From: Betaproteobacteria bacterium UBA5216
Lineage (GTDB): Bacteria; Pseudomonadota; Gammaproteobacteria; Burkholderiales; SG8-41
Assembly: GCA_002412495.1 (NCBI GenBank)
Contig: DHVE01000074.1
Span: forward strand, 1-27,773
Length of the DNA: 27,773 bases
Reading direction: 5' to 3'
Positions within the stretch are counted from its first letter, which is position 1; each line of letters begins with the position of its first letter. Positions 14,874 through 23,411 of the stretch are shown here, piece after piece. The notes beneath the pieces were generated by a model that was given only the letters and a program-made list of their open reading frames with translations, had not been told where the DNA came from and made no database searches. Position numbers and translations under genes: made by a program.

Positions 14874-15848
14874 TCAATCAATCCGGATGCCTGCTTCTTT
14901 CACCAGTCTGGTCCATAGCGCGAGTTCGTGGGCGATGGTGGCCGCGCATTGTTCGGGTGTGCTGCCAACGGGTTCCGCGCCGGCGGCATAAAGACTTTTT
15001 TGCACGTCGGCGTCGGCCACGGCCCTGACGATTTCCTGATGAAGCTGGGTGACGATGGGCTTGGGCAAACCGCGCGGCCCCAGTAGCGCGAACCACGGGC
15101 TGGATTCAAATCCCGTCAAGCCTTGCTCCGACAGCGTGGCCAGTTCCGCCATGATGCGCGAGCGTTGGGTGCCCGAAATGCCCAGCGCTTTCAGGCGTTG
15201 CGCTTTCACATGCGGCAGCGCGCCGGGCGAACTTGCGAACAGCATCTGGATTTCACCGCTCAGCGCGGCGGTCATGACGACGCCCGAGCCCTTGTACGGA
15301 ATGTGCACGACCTGCGTGCCGGTGACATGTTTGAAGAGTTCTCCGGAAAGGTGGCTTTGCGACCCCTTGCCTGCCGAGCCGAAATTGAGCGCGCCGGGTT
15401 TGGCGCGCGCGAGCGCGATCAATTCCTTTAGCGAAGATGCCGCAACCGACGCACCCACCAGCAGCACATGTGGCGCGGTTGCCAGCGTCGATACCGGCGT
15501 GAAGTCCCGGATGGTGTCGTAAGGCAACTTCGGATTGAGCGCCTGATTCGCGCCGTGCGAACTGTTGTTGGTGACAGTCAGCGTGTGCCCGTCCGGGGCG
15601 GCCTTGGCCACCAGTTCAACACCCAGCACACCGCCGGCGCCACTGCGGTTATCGACGACCACCGATTGCCCCAAGCTCTCATTCAACTTGCGTGCCATCA
15701 GGCGGCCCATGAAATCAACGCCGCCGCCGGGCGCGAAAGGCACCACCAGCCGCAGCGGGCGATCCGGATAACCTTGCGCGGCGGCTTCGCTGGACGCCAA
15801 CGCATACATCCACAATATGCCGCCCAGCGCGAAACGACAGCGTCGCAT
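14874..15848 (-). CDS. Bug/TctC-family periplasmic solute-binding protein (Bug C)
   Basis: The only Bug gene on the minus strand, 324 aa from the ATG at 15848, which has GAGGGG just upstream; ATG 15863 is also possible. The signal peptide (MRRCRFALGGILWMYALASS, cleavage near EAAAQ) precedes GYPDRPLRLVVPFAPGGG. Canonical blocks follow: DNRSGAGGVLGVE, APDGHTLTV, LPYDTIRDFTPVS, NFGSAGKGSQSHLSGELF and HVPYKGSG, so the ligand site looks standard. It is divergent from the second MmgE/PrpD gene with 161 bases between them, and is followed by the dehydrogenase relic, suggesting it once belonged to a two-gene unit. Confidence 0.9.
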   Translation of the reverse strand: MRRCRFALGGILWMYALASSEAAAQGYPDRPLRLVVPFAPGGGVDFMGRLMARKLNESLGQSVVVDNRSGAGGVLGVELVAKAAPDGHTLTVTNNSSHGANQALNPKLPYDTIRDFTPVSTLATAPHVLLVGASVAASSLKELIALARAKPGALNFGSAGKGSQSHLSGELFKHVTGTQVVHIPYKGSGVVMTAALSGEIQMLFASSPGALPHVKAQRLKALGISGTQRSRIMAELATLSEQGLTGFESSPWFALLGPRGLPKPIVTQLHQEIVRAVADADVQKSLYAAGAEPVGSTPEQCAATIAHELALWTRLVKEAGIRID

Positions 15849-15970
15849 TGCAATGCCCCTCATGCTCACAAAGTTGGCGTATGGACTTCTGATCCGCGCA
15901 GCAGACTTTACTTGAGCCACGGGGACGCGGCAAATGGTTCGCTGACGCGTGAGCGATGGCGCGCGGTGGC

Positions 15971-15976
15971 TATAAT
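15971..15976 (+). promoter_or_regulatory. -10 element for the PrpD-Bug D operon
   Basis: A perfect TATAAT lies 33 bases before the ATG at 16010. No good -35 is seen at 16-18 bases upstream, so the promoter may depend on an activator, which would suit an inducible catabolic operon. Confidence 0.4.
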
Positions 15977-16009
15977 TGTCGTATCACGTCCGGAATCACT
16001 GGAGAAGAG

Positions 16010-17419
16010 ATGAGTATGCCTACCGCACGGCTTGCACAGTTAGTCATCGACACCCCAACCAGCGCTTTGCCGGACGCACTGCTCGACGCGGCGCGGGATG
16101 CGGTGATGGATACGTTGTCCGTCGGTCTGGCCGGCGTGGCCGAGCCGGTGAGCGAACTGGTGGCGCAATGGACGGACGAAAACGCGGGGCGCCCCGCCGC
16201 GACGGTATGGGGCCGGGGCAACCGGGCGTCGGTCGCGGAAGCAGCGTTCGCCAATGCCATTGCCGCGCACGCGCTGGATTTCGACGACACCTTGCCGACG
16301 ATACGCGGCCATCCGAGCGCGGTGCTGGTGCCCACGGCGCTGGCGGTCGCGGAGGACACGGGTTCCAGCGGCAAGGCGGTATTGGCGGCGTACGTCATCG
16401 GGCTGGAAGTCGCGGGCAAACTCGGCCGCGCCGCGAATGAAGGCTTGTTTCGCCATGGCTGGCACACCACGCCGACACTGGGGATATTTGCCGCCACCGC
16501 CGTCGCGGCGCGGCTATGGGGATTGAATGCCGACGCACTGCAACGGGCTTGGGGGCTGGCCGCGTCACAGGTTGGCGGTTTGATGCGCAACTTCGGTACC
16601 ATGACCAAACCGTTTCATGCGGGTCACGCGGCGCGCTGTGGGCTGTTTTCGGCATGGATGGCGAAGCGCGGTTTTACCGCCGATGCCGCGATACTGGATG
16701 GCGGCAAGGGCGTATTTGCCACCTATGGCAAAACGGAAACCGCCGCGCTGGACGCGGCACTGGCGCAATGGGGCGCACCTTGGGAAATCAACTCGCCGGG
16801 CGTCTACGTCAAGGAATGGCCGTGCTGCTACTGCAATCACCGCCCGATCGGCGGTTTGCTGCAACTCATCAAGCAGCATGACCTTGATATCGACGACATC
16901 AAAATGGTGTCGGTGGGTTTTCTGCCGGGATCGGATGACGCGCTGCTCAGTGACAATCCGCAGACCGGCCTCGAAGGTAAATTCAGCATCCAGTACTCGA
17001 TGGCGGCGACCCTGCTGGATCGGCAGCTCACGTTGAACGTATTCACCGACGAGATGGTGCAGCGTCCGCGCATCCGGGAACTGATGCAGCGCGTGAAACG
17101 CTACCGCATCGAAGACAGCAAGATTTATTCGGGCGTCGTGGGCTATACCGATGTCACGGTGGAAACGCCGCGCGGCAGTTTCAACATTCGCGTGGATAAA
17201 ACGCCGGGTTCGCCGGACTGGCCACTGAGTGCTGAATCACGCGCGTTGAAATTTCTGGATTGCAGCGGCCGGGCGCTGGGCGACGCGGGCGCCCGGCGTT
17301 TGTTTGACCTCGCGCGCGATCTCCGAGCCTTGCCCGATGTGCGCAAGCTGATGCGCGCCACGGTGCCGGATCATGCAGTGGCAACGCGCGAACGTGATGC
17401 GCGTTCGGTGGCGGCGTGA
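16010..17419 (+). CDS. MmgE/PrpD family protein
   Basis: A 469-aa MmgE/PrpD superfamily protein of normal length and without a signal peptide, so cytosolic. Recognisable blocks: DAVMDTLSVGLAG, AHALDFDDT, HGWHTTPTLG, MRNFGTMTKPFHAGHAARCG and KEWPCCYCNHRPIGG in the segment that is KxYPxC in PrpD. Relatives dehydrate, decarboxylate or isomerise tricarboxylic or related acids, so a carboxylate substrate is likely. The ATG is supported by GGAG five bases upstream; the reading can be extended upstream to 15956, but only across the promoter. Its TGA overlaps the GTG of Bug D by two bases, so the two proteins are made together. Confidence 0.9.
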   Translation: MSMPTARLAQLVIDTPTSALPDALLDAARDAVMDTLSVGLAGVAEPVSELVAQWTDENAGRPAATVWGRGNRASVAEAAFANAIAAHALDFDDTLPTIRGHPSAVLVPTALAVAEDTGSSGKAVLAAYVIGLEVAGKLGRAANEGLFRHGWHTTPTLGIFAATAVAARLWGLNADALQRAWGLAASQVGGLMRNFGTMTKPFHAGHAARCGLFSAWMAKRGFTADAAILDGGKGVFATYGKTETAALDAALAQWGAPWEINSPGVYVKEWPCCYCNHRPIGGLLQLIKQHDLDIDDIKMVSVGFLPGSDDALLSDNPQTGLEGKFSIQYSMAATLLDRQLTLNVFTDEMVQRPRIRELMQRVKRYRIEDSKIYSGVVGYTDVTVETPRGSFNIRVDKTPGSPDWPLSAESRALKFLDCSGRALGDAGARRLFDLARDLRALPDVRKLMRATVPDHAVATRERDARSVAA

Positions 17420-18432
17420 ACAACCGGTACTACGGCTTGCCGCGCCACGTGCCCTGGTCGCGCGGTATGCCGCTGATCATCGCGGGGATTTTATTCAGCA
17501 CGCCGTTGTGCGCGCAGGGTGACCGCGCGCGTGCCGAATACCCGCAGAAACCCATCCGCTGGCTGATTGGCTTTGCGCCGGGCGGCGGGCAAACCGTGCT
17601 GGTGCGCCACATCGGACAAAAACTGACCGAGCGCTGGGGCGTTTCCATGATCGTGGACAACCGCCCGGGCGCGGGCGGCACCCTGGCCATGGATTTGCTG
17701 TATCACGCGCCGCCGGACGGCTACACGGTACTGGTGGTGTCCAGCAGCATGGCGATCAACGCGGGATTGATTACCAAAATGTCGTTTAACGTGCTGGATG
17801 CTTTTGCGCCGGTGACACAAATGACGTCGCAACCGTATTTGCTGCTGGCGCATCCATCGCTGCCCGCAAAAAATGTCCGCGAACTCATTGCCATTGCAAA
17901 GGCGAATCCTGAAAAATTGATCTATGGTTCGTCGGGGAACGGTTCGCTGGGGCACTTGAGCATGGAGTTGTTCTGCCAGATGGCGCAGGTGCGTGTTACC
18001 CATGTGCCGTATAAAGGCACCGGCCAGACACTGATTGATCTGATCGGCGGACAGATCGGCATAGCGACGTCGAGCATCATTGCCGCGGTGCCGCACATTA
18101 AGTCAGGGCGCGTGCGGGCGCTGGCGGTAACGCCGGGCCGGCGTTCTTCCATACTGCCGGACATACCCACCATCGCGGAAGGCGGCTTGCCGGGATATGC
18201 CGTCGATGGCTGGTACGGGCTGGTGGCGCCGCGCAATACGTCGCCCGAGATCATCGCCCGGTTGAATCGCGAGGTTACCGCCATTCTCGCCTTGCCCGAC
18301 ATCAAAGCCACCTTGCTCGCCGATGGCGCGGAGCCGGCGCCGGGAACACCCGCGGCATTTCAAACAACCATGGCGGACGAAATCAAAAAATGGACGCAGC
18401 TCGTGCGTACCGCGGGCATACGCTTGAATTAA
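17416..18432 (+). CDS. Bug/TctC-family periplasmic solute-binding protein (Bug D)
   Basis: A 338-aa binding protein whose GTG start overlaps the PrpD stop (GTGA). This long start gives an N-terminal region of ~17 residues before the hydrophobic core MPLIIAGILFSTPLCAQ; ATG 17467 would be a shorter alternative, but lacks a ribosome-binding site. After the signal come YPQKPIRWLIGFAPGGGQTV, DNRPGAGGTLAMD, PPDGYTVLVV, YGSSGNGSLGHLSMELF and HVPYKGTGQTL. The Asp usually found after PGGxx is replaced (GGGQTV), which may alter ligand contacts. Co-translation with the MmgE/PrpD enzyme strongly suggests it binds that enzyme's substrate or a close relative. Confidence 0.88.
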   Translation: MNNRYYGLPRHVPWSRGMPLIIAGILFSTPLCAQGDRARAEYPQKPIRWLIGFAPGGGQTVLVRHIGQKLTERWGVSMIVDNRPGAGGTLAMDLLYHAPPDGYTVLVVSSSMAINAGLITKMSFNVLDAFAPVTQMTSQPYLLLAHPSLPAKNVRELIAIAKANPEKLIYGSSGNGSLGHLSMELFCQMAQVRVTHVPYKGTGQTLIDLIGGQIGIATSSIIAAVPHIKSGRVRALAVTPGRRSSILPDIPTIAEGGLPGYAVDGWYGLVAPRNTSPEIIARLNREVTAILALPDIKATLLADGAEPAPGTPAAFQTTMADEIKKWTQLVRTAGIRLN

Positions 18433-18452
18433 GAGTGCCTAACAAAAGAAAT

Positions 18453-18550
18453 CCCCTCGCCCCGCTTGCGGGGAGAGGGTTAGGGAGAGGGGACGCGCGA
18501 TATCTACGTTTCCCTCTCCCCCGCCCCTCTCCCGCAAGCGGGCGAGGGGC
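18453..18550. repeat. long GC-rich inverted repeat
   Basis: Two arms of about 40 bases (18453-18494 and 18511-18550) are inverted copies with a few mismatches and single-base gaps, separated by about 16 bases (CGCGCGATATCTACGT). Each arm contains its own small hairpin, CCCGCTTGCGGG. It fills most of the 201-base gap between Bug D and the TcuA-like gene. The CCCTC-CGCTTGCGG-GAGAGGG composition is of a type I recall in intergenic spaces of many proteobacteria. It may also act as a transcription barrier between the two units, though there is no T-run. Confidence 0.7.
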
Positions 18551-18633
18551 GTGTTTGGACGGTAAGCAGCATCAGAGGATGGAGATTCCATTTTGTTCGG
18601 CGATCTAAGCTAATGATTTAGGGAGGCAGCAAC

Positions 18634-20139
18634 GTGGCAGTGAATTCCGATGTGGATGTGATCGTGGTGGGAGGCGGCAATGCGGCGTTGTGTGCGGCGC
18701 TGTCGGCGCGCGAGGCAGGGGCGAGCGTGGCATTGCTCGAACGCGCGCCCGAGGACCAGCGTGGCGGCAACAGCGGTTTCGCCGGTGGCAACTGGCGGGT
18801 TGTTTACGACGGCGTGGACGACATCAAAAAGCTGGTGCCGGACCTGACCGCCGAGGAGATCGCCAATACCGATTTTGGCCGCTACACCGAAGAACAATTC
18901 TTCGACGACATGGCGCGCGTGACGCAGTACCGCACCAACCCCGATTTGTGCGAGGTGATTGTCAAACGCAGTCTGGACACGCTGACATGGATGCGCGGCA
19001 AGGGCGTGCGCTTTCTGCCGTACTACGGACGGCAATCGTTCAAGGTGGATGGGCGCGTCAAATTCTGGGGCGGGCTCACGATCACGGTATCGGGCGGCGG
19101 CATCGGGGTGGTCGATGCACTGTTCGCAGCGGCAAAACGCGACGGCGTGCGCGTGGCCTACAACAGCCGCGTGACGCGTTTGCTGGCCGATGAGCAGGGC
19201 GTGCATGGCGTCGAGGTGACCAGCGGGCGCAAGGTGGAGCAAGTGCGCGCGCGCGCCGTGATCATTGCGTGCGGTGGATTCGAGGCCAACGCCGAATGGC
19301 GCACGCGGTATCTCGGACGCGGGTGGGATCTGGCCAAGGTGCGCGGCTCTCGCTTTAACACTGGCGACGGCATCCGGATGGCGCTGGATGCGGGCGCGCA
19401 GCCCTATGGCCACTGGTCGGGATGCCATGCGGTGGGTTGGGAACGCTACGCCACTGATTACGGCGAAGTCGCACTGCGCACGAGTTTTCAGCGCCATTCG
19501 TATCCGTACGGGCTGATGATCAACGCCACTGGCAATCGTTTCGTCGACGAGGGCGCCGATTTGCGGCCTTACACCTATGCCAAGTACGGGCACGTGGTGC
19601 TGGAACAACCGGGGCAATTTGCATGGCAGGTTTACGACCAGAAAGTCACGCATCTATTGCGCGAGGAGTATCGCGGCCGGCACTGCACCAAGGTTACCGC
19701 GAACACCCTCGATGAACTGGTCGCCAAGCTGGAAGGCGTCGATGCCAAACAGGCGTTGAAAACCATCACGGCATACAACGCGGCGGCGGGCAATGGCGGC
19801 CCGTTTAACCCCACGGTCAAGGATGGGCTTTCCACCATGGGCCTGACGATTCCCAAATCCAACTGGGCGCAGAAGCTCGACGCGCCGCCGTATGAGGCTT
19901 ATGCGATTACCTGCGGCGTGACCTTTACGTTCGGCGGCATCAAGATCAATCCAGCCGCGGAAGTGGTGGATGTCATGGATCAACCCATACCGGGATTGTT
20001 TGCCGCGGGCGAGGCCGTGGGCGGCATTTTCTATTTCAATTATCCCGGCGGCTCGGGACTCACCAGCGGTGCGGTGTTCGGCAAGGTGGCGGGCGCATCG
20101 GCGGCGGCGTTCGCCGCAAGCGCGGGAGCAACGACATGA
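18634..20139 (+). CDS. tcuA: FAD-dependent dehydrogenase, TcuA-like
   Basis: A 501-aa flavoprotein of the fumarate reductase/succinate dehydrogenase group, closest by eye to TcuA, which oxidises tricarballylate to cis-aconitate. The FAD-binding start is DVIVVGGGNAALCAALSARE with acidic ribose ligand in ALLERAP; further features are RGGNSGFAGGNW, ACGGFEANAEWR, RFNTGDGIRMALDAGA and a C-terminal flavin-contact segment PGLFAAGEAVGG, NYPGGSGLTSGAVFG. No signal peptide, so cytosolic. GTG start with GGGAGG upstream. No TcuB-like partner is present; instead a Bug gene overlaps its stop by four bases. Function as a tricarballylate dehydrogenase is a family inference; a different carboxylate or even steroid-type substrate is possible. 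Confidence 0.82.
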   Translation: MAVNSDVDVIVVGGGNAALCAALSAREAGASVALLERAPEDQRGGNSGFAGGNWRVVYDGVDDIKKLVPDLTAEEIANTDFGRYTEEQFFDDMARVTQYRTNPDLCEVIVKRSLDTLTWMRGKGVRFLPYYGRQSFKVDGRVKFWGGLTITVSGGGIGVVDALFAAAKRDGVRVAYNSRVTRLLADEQGVHGVEVTSGRKVEQVRARAVIIACGGFEANAEWRTRYLGRGWDLAKVRGSRFNTGDGIRMALDAGAQPYGHWSGCHAVGWERYATDYGEVALRTSFQRHSYPYGLMINATGNRFVDEGADLRPYTYAKYGHVVLEQPGQFAWQVYDQKVTHLLREEYRGRHCTKVTANTLDELVAKLEGVDAKQALKTITAYNAAAGNGGPFNPTVKDGLSTMGLTIPKSNWAQKLDAPPYEAYAITCGVTFTFGGIKINPAAEVVDVMDQPIPGLFAAGEAVGGIFYFNYPGGSGLTSGAVFGKVAGASAAAFAASAGATT

Positions 20140-21137
20140 AACCCTTGGGAGTAATCATGAGCGCTGCTTTGAATACACGCGCCGGCTGCGGAATGGCCGT
20201 GGCCATGCTGCTGACCGGGGCATCAATCACACAGGCACAGGATTATCCAGTCAAGCCGATCCGGATGATTTCGCCTTTTGCCGCCGGTGGCGGCGCTGAC
20301 ACCGTGGCGCGATTCTTCGCGCAAAAACTGTCGGCGTCGCTGCAACAGCAGGTTATCGTGGATCCGCGTCCCGGCGCGGGCAGCATTATCGGCACGGAAC
20401 TCGCGGCCAAGGCGCTCCCCGATGGTTACACACTGCTGATCGTCAATGACACGCATGCGATCAACACCAATCTGCGCAGCAAGTTGCCGTACGATCCGAT
20501 CAAGGATTTTGCGCCGGTCACGCTGATTGCCTCGACGCCGTTTCTGTTGATCGTGCATCCGGCACTGCCGGTGAAGTCCACGCAGGATCTCATAAAACTG
20601 GCGAAGTCGAAACCCGGCGAGATCAATTACGCTTCTTCCGGCAATGGCACGGTCGCGCATTTCGCGGGCGAGTTTTTCAGGATCGCCGCGGGCATCAATA
20701 TCGTGCATGTGCCGTATCGCGGTATTACCGGCGCGGTGATCGATGTGACCTCGGGCGCCGCGCAAATGATGATCGTGTCGCCGCTCAGCGCGCTGCCGCT
20801 GGTACGGTCCGGAAAACTCCGGGCGTTGGCCGTGACCAGCGCCGAGCGCGCCCGCGCTTTGCCGGATTTGCCGGCGGTGCGCGAAAGCGGATTGAAGGGT
20901 TTCGATTTCACGTCGGCCTATGGTTTGCTTGCGCCGCGTGGCACGCTCGACGCCGCCATCGGCGTGGTGAATCAGGGCATCGTGCGCGCGCTGAAAACCG
21001 ACGAAGTACAGGCGCGCCTGAAAGACGAATGCGCGGAGCCCGTCGGCAGCACGCCGGATCAATGGCAAAAATACCTGATCGCGCAAACCGCGGTGTATGG
21101 GAAGCTGGTGCGGGCATCAGGCATGAAGGTCGAATAA
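20136..21137 (+). CDS. Bug/TctC-family periplasmic solute-binding protein (Bug E)
   Basis: A 333-aa binding protein that overlaps the TcuA-like gene by ATGA and has GGGAG seven bases before the ATG; ATG 20157 with its own GGGAG would give a shorter leader. The signal peptide core AVAMLLTGASITQAQ precedes DYPVKPIRMISPFAAGGGAD. Standard blocks follow: DPRPGAGSIIGTE, LPDGYTLLIVNDTHAIN, LPYDPIKDFAPVT, NYASSGNGTVAHFAGEFF, HVPYRGITGAV, LPDLPAVRESGLKGF. Tight coupling with a TcuA-like enzyme suggests a tricarboxylate-type ligand, parallel to TctC, which binds citrate; that is inference. Confidence 0.9.
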   Translation: MKPLGVIMSAALNTRAGCGMAVAMLLTGASITQAQDYPVKPIRMISPFAAGGGADTVARFFAQKLSASLQQQVIVDPRPGAGSIIGTELAAKALPDGYTLLIVNDTHAINTNLRSKLPYDPIKDFAPVTLIASTPFLLIVHPALPVKSTQDLIKLAKSKPGEINYASSGNGTVAHFAGEFFRIAAGINIVHVPYRGITGAVIDVTSGAAQMMIVSPLSALPLVRSGKLRALAVTSAERARALPDLPAVRESGLKGFDFTSAYGLLAPRGTLDAAIGVVNQGIVRALKTDEVQARLKDECAEPVGSTPDQWQKYLIAQTAVYGKLVRASGMKVE

Positions 21138-21206
21138 CACGCGGCTCCTGGCTCCCAACCCAGGGCTTACCCATCACACGCACATTGATAACAAGGAGCA
21201 TTAAAC

Positions 21207-22343
21207 ATGGCTGACAACAACAATGGCACGGTGACGCTGATGACCGGCGGCGACATCGGCCCGGTGTACGCGCCGACCGAGGAATTCGCCGAACTTATCG
21301 CGCCGGTGATGCGGCAGGCCGATATACGGCTGGGGCAGTGCGAGCGTACCTATTCGTTGCGCGGACATGAACCGCAATTTGCCTATGGGCCGGGCGGGCA
21401 ACACAGCCGCTTGCACCCCGGCATGGCGGGTGTGTGGAACGCGGCGGGCATCGACATCGTGTCGCTGGCGAGTAATCATGCGATGGACTGGGGCCCCGAC
21501 GCCATGCTCGACACGGTGGACCTGTTTCGCGGCATGGGCAAGATTGTGATCGGCGCAGGACGCAACGAGGAAGAGGCGCGCAAGCCCGCGTTGATCGAGC
21601 GCAATGGCGTCAAGATCGCGATTCTGGCTTATTGCTCGGTGTTGCGCGACGGTCAGGCGGCAGGCAAGGGCAAGGCAGGCATTTCGCCCATGCGTGCGCA
21701 CACGCACTACGCCGCCGAAGAATTTCAGCCGGGATCGCCCCCCAAGGTCATCAGCACGCCATACGAAGAAGATGTGCTTGCGTTACAGGCGGATATCCGC
21801 AAGGCCAAACAGCAGGCCGACGTGGTGATTGTCACCATTCACTGGGGCATGCGGCTGGTGCCCAAGACGATCTGTACCTATCAGCCGCCGATTGCGCATG
21901 CGGCGATAGACGCGGGCGCCGATTTGATACTTGGGCATCACGCACATTCCATCAAGGCAGTGGAGATTTACAAGGGCAAGGCCTGCTTCTATAGCATCGG
22001 CAATTTCATGTCCACCGGCTCGCCAAAAAATTCGCCAAACACCTATGACTGGAATCTGATCTGGCTGCCGATCGACGAGGACTGTCTGCCGCCGAACGGA
22101 CGGTATTTCTTTCCGTCGCATTGCCGCATGACCATGGTGCCTAAAATCATCATGAGCAAATCGGGCGTGGATAAAATTTCGTTTCTGCCGGCGTACATTA
22201 ACCACCGCGGACAACCGTATGCGGTGAACCACAGCGATCCCAAGTTCGCGGAAATTCTGAAATTTACCGAGTGGGTTTCGGATCAGCACCCGCACAAATT
22301 TCGCGTGGACGGTGACGAGGTGGTGGTGGAGACGGTGATCTAG
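21207..22343 (+). CDS. CapA-family metallophosphatase-like protein
   Basis: A 378-aa protein of the CapA/PgsA family (poly-gamma-glutamate-type capsule biosynthesis), which has a calcineurin-like metallophosphoesterase fold. Metal-site motifs are visible: GGDIGPV, SLASNHAMDWG, TIHWGMRL and LILGHHAHSIKAVE. Unlike true PgsA it has no N-terminal membrane anchor or signal peptide, so it is probably a cytosolic hydrolase rather than a capsule protein. AAGGAG sits eight bases before the ATG. It lies 69 bases after Bug E and 39 before Bug F, in line with them and the TcuA-like gene. The C-terminus (VDKISFLPAYINHRGQPYAV) matches the usual beta-rich end. Substrate unknown. Confidence 0.85.
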   Translation: MADNNNGTVTLMTGGDIGPVYAPTEEFAELIAPVMRQADIRLGQCERTYSLRGHEPQFAYGPGGQHSRLHPGMAGVWNAAGIDIVSLASNHAMDWGPDAMLDTVDLFRGMGKIVIGAGRNEEEARKPALIERNGVKIAILAYCSVLRDGQAAGKGKAGISPMRAHTHYAAEEFQPGSPPKVISTPYEEDVLALQADIRKAKQQADVVIVTIHWGMRLVPKTICTYQPPIAHAAIDAGADLILGHHAHSIKAVEIYKGKACFYSIGNFMSTGSPKNSPNTYDWNLIWLPIDEDCLPPNGRYFFPSHCRMTMVPKIIMSKSGVDKISFLPAYINHRGQPYAVNHSDPKFAEILKFTEWVSDQHPHKFRVDGDEVVVETVI

Positions 22344-22382
22344 TCGGTCACCATCCCGGTCGGGAATGCCGCAGGAGGCTGC

Positions 22383-23357
22383 ATGCAAACATTGAAGCGA
22401 ACGGTATTGTTACTGGCTGTGCTGATGCTGGCGTCCATTGGTGTTGTGCAGGCGCAAAGCACTTATCCCGACCGCCCGGTGCGGCTGATCGTGCCATTCT
22501 CGGCGGGCGGATTGGCGGATATCACCTTCAGGATGGTTGGCGAAAAACTCAACACTCTGTTGGGCAAGCAGGTGATCATTGAAAACATGCCGGGGGCCGG
22601 CGGCATTTCGGCGAATTCAGCGGTGGTGCGCGCCAAGCCGGACGGGCATACCCTGCTGGTGCTGTCGAGCGGCGCGGTGCTGACCAAGCTGCTGTTCAAG
22701 AACGTGCCCTACGATGTGCAAAAAGACATTGCACCGATTTCTTTTGCCGCGTTTTTTGATCTGGTAATACTGGTGCGGCAGGATGGCAACCATCGCACGT
22801 TGAGCGATCTGATCGGCGCGGCGAAAGCGAATCCCGGCAAGCTCAACTTCGGCACCATCAATCCGGGCAGCACCCAAAACCTGACGGCGGAACTGTTCAA
22901 GACCACGGCGAACATTGAACTCACCGTGGTGCCGTACAAAACCACGCCCGATGCATTTGCTGCGCTGATGGCGGGTCAGGTGGATGCCGTGGTCGAATCG
23001 TATGCGGCGGCGCGTGCGCTGGTGGATGGCGGGAGACTGCGTGTGCTGGCGAGCACCGGCAACAAACGCAGCGGCTATCTGCCTTCCGCGCCCACCGTGC
23101 ACGAGGCCGGGCTGCCGGGCTTTGAAGTGCTGGGCTGGAATGGTTTGGCGGCGCCCGCGGGCACGCCGCCGGAAATCATCGCGCTGCTTAACAAGCACAT
23201 GAACACCGTGATGGCGATGCCCGACGTGCGGAAAAAATTATTGGAACTTGGCACCGAGGCCTACGCCGGCACGCCGGAGGAAATGCGCGCGCGTCTCGCG
23301 ACGGACCTGGTGAAATGGGACGCGGTGATAAAACGTGCGGGGATACCGCAGCAGTAG
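22383..23357 (+). CDS. Bug/TctC-family periplasmic solute-binding protein (Bug F)
   Basis: A 324-aa binding protein with a classic signal peptide (MQTLKRTVLLLAVLMLASIG, cleavage near VVQAQ) and AGGAGG six bases from the start. Mature part: YPDRPVRLIVPFSAGGLADI, ENMPGAGGISANS, KPDGHTLLVLSSGAVL, VPYDVQKDIAPIS, NFGTINPGSTQNLTAELF, VVPYKTTPDAF, LPSAPTVHEAGLPGF. The ligand loop PYKTT replaces the usual PYKGx, so specificity probably differs from Bug C and D. A small hairpin (TCCC-GGTC-GGGA at 22354-22365) lies between the CapA-like stop and this start, and an AT-rich element follows the stop. Confidence 0.9.
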   Translation: MQTLKRTVLLLAVLMLASIGVVQAQSTYPDRPVRLIVPFSAGGLADITFRMVGEKLNTLLGKQVIIENMPGAGGISANSAVVRAKPDGHTLLVLSSGAVLTKLLFKNVPYDVQKDIAPISFAAFFDLVILVRQDGNHRTLSDLIGAAKANPGKLNFGTINPGSTQNLTAELFKTTANIELTVVPYKTTPDAFAALMAGQVDAVVESYAAARALVDGGRLRVLASTGNKRSGYLPSAPTVHEAGLPGFEVLGWNGLAAPAGTPPEIIALLNKHMNTVMAMPDVRKKLLELGTEAYAGTPEEMRARLATDLVKWDAVIKRAGIPQQ

Positions 23358-23386
23358 ATGTTGATGGCTGTTGCTCGATGTCGCAT

Positions 23387-23403
23387 AAGTAATTGTTTTT
23401 ATT
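23387..23403 (+). repeat. AT-rich post-Bug element, copy 3
   Basis: AAGTAATTGTTTTTATT, identical to copy 1 and 29 bases after the Bug F stop. It lies in the 54-base space between Bug F and the convergent amidohydrolase, whose TAA begins nine bases further on. Confidence 0.55.
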
Positions 23404-23411
23404 GATAGTAT

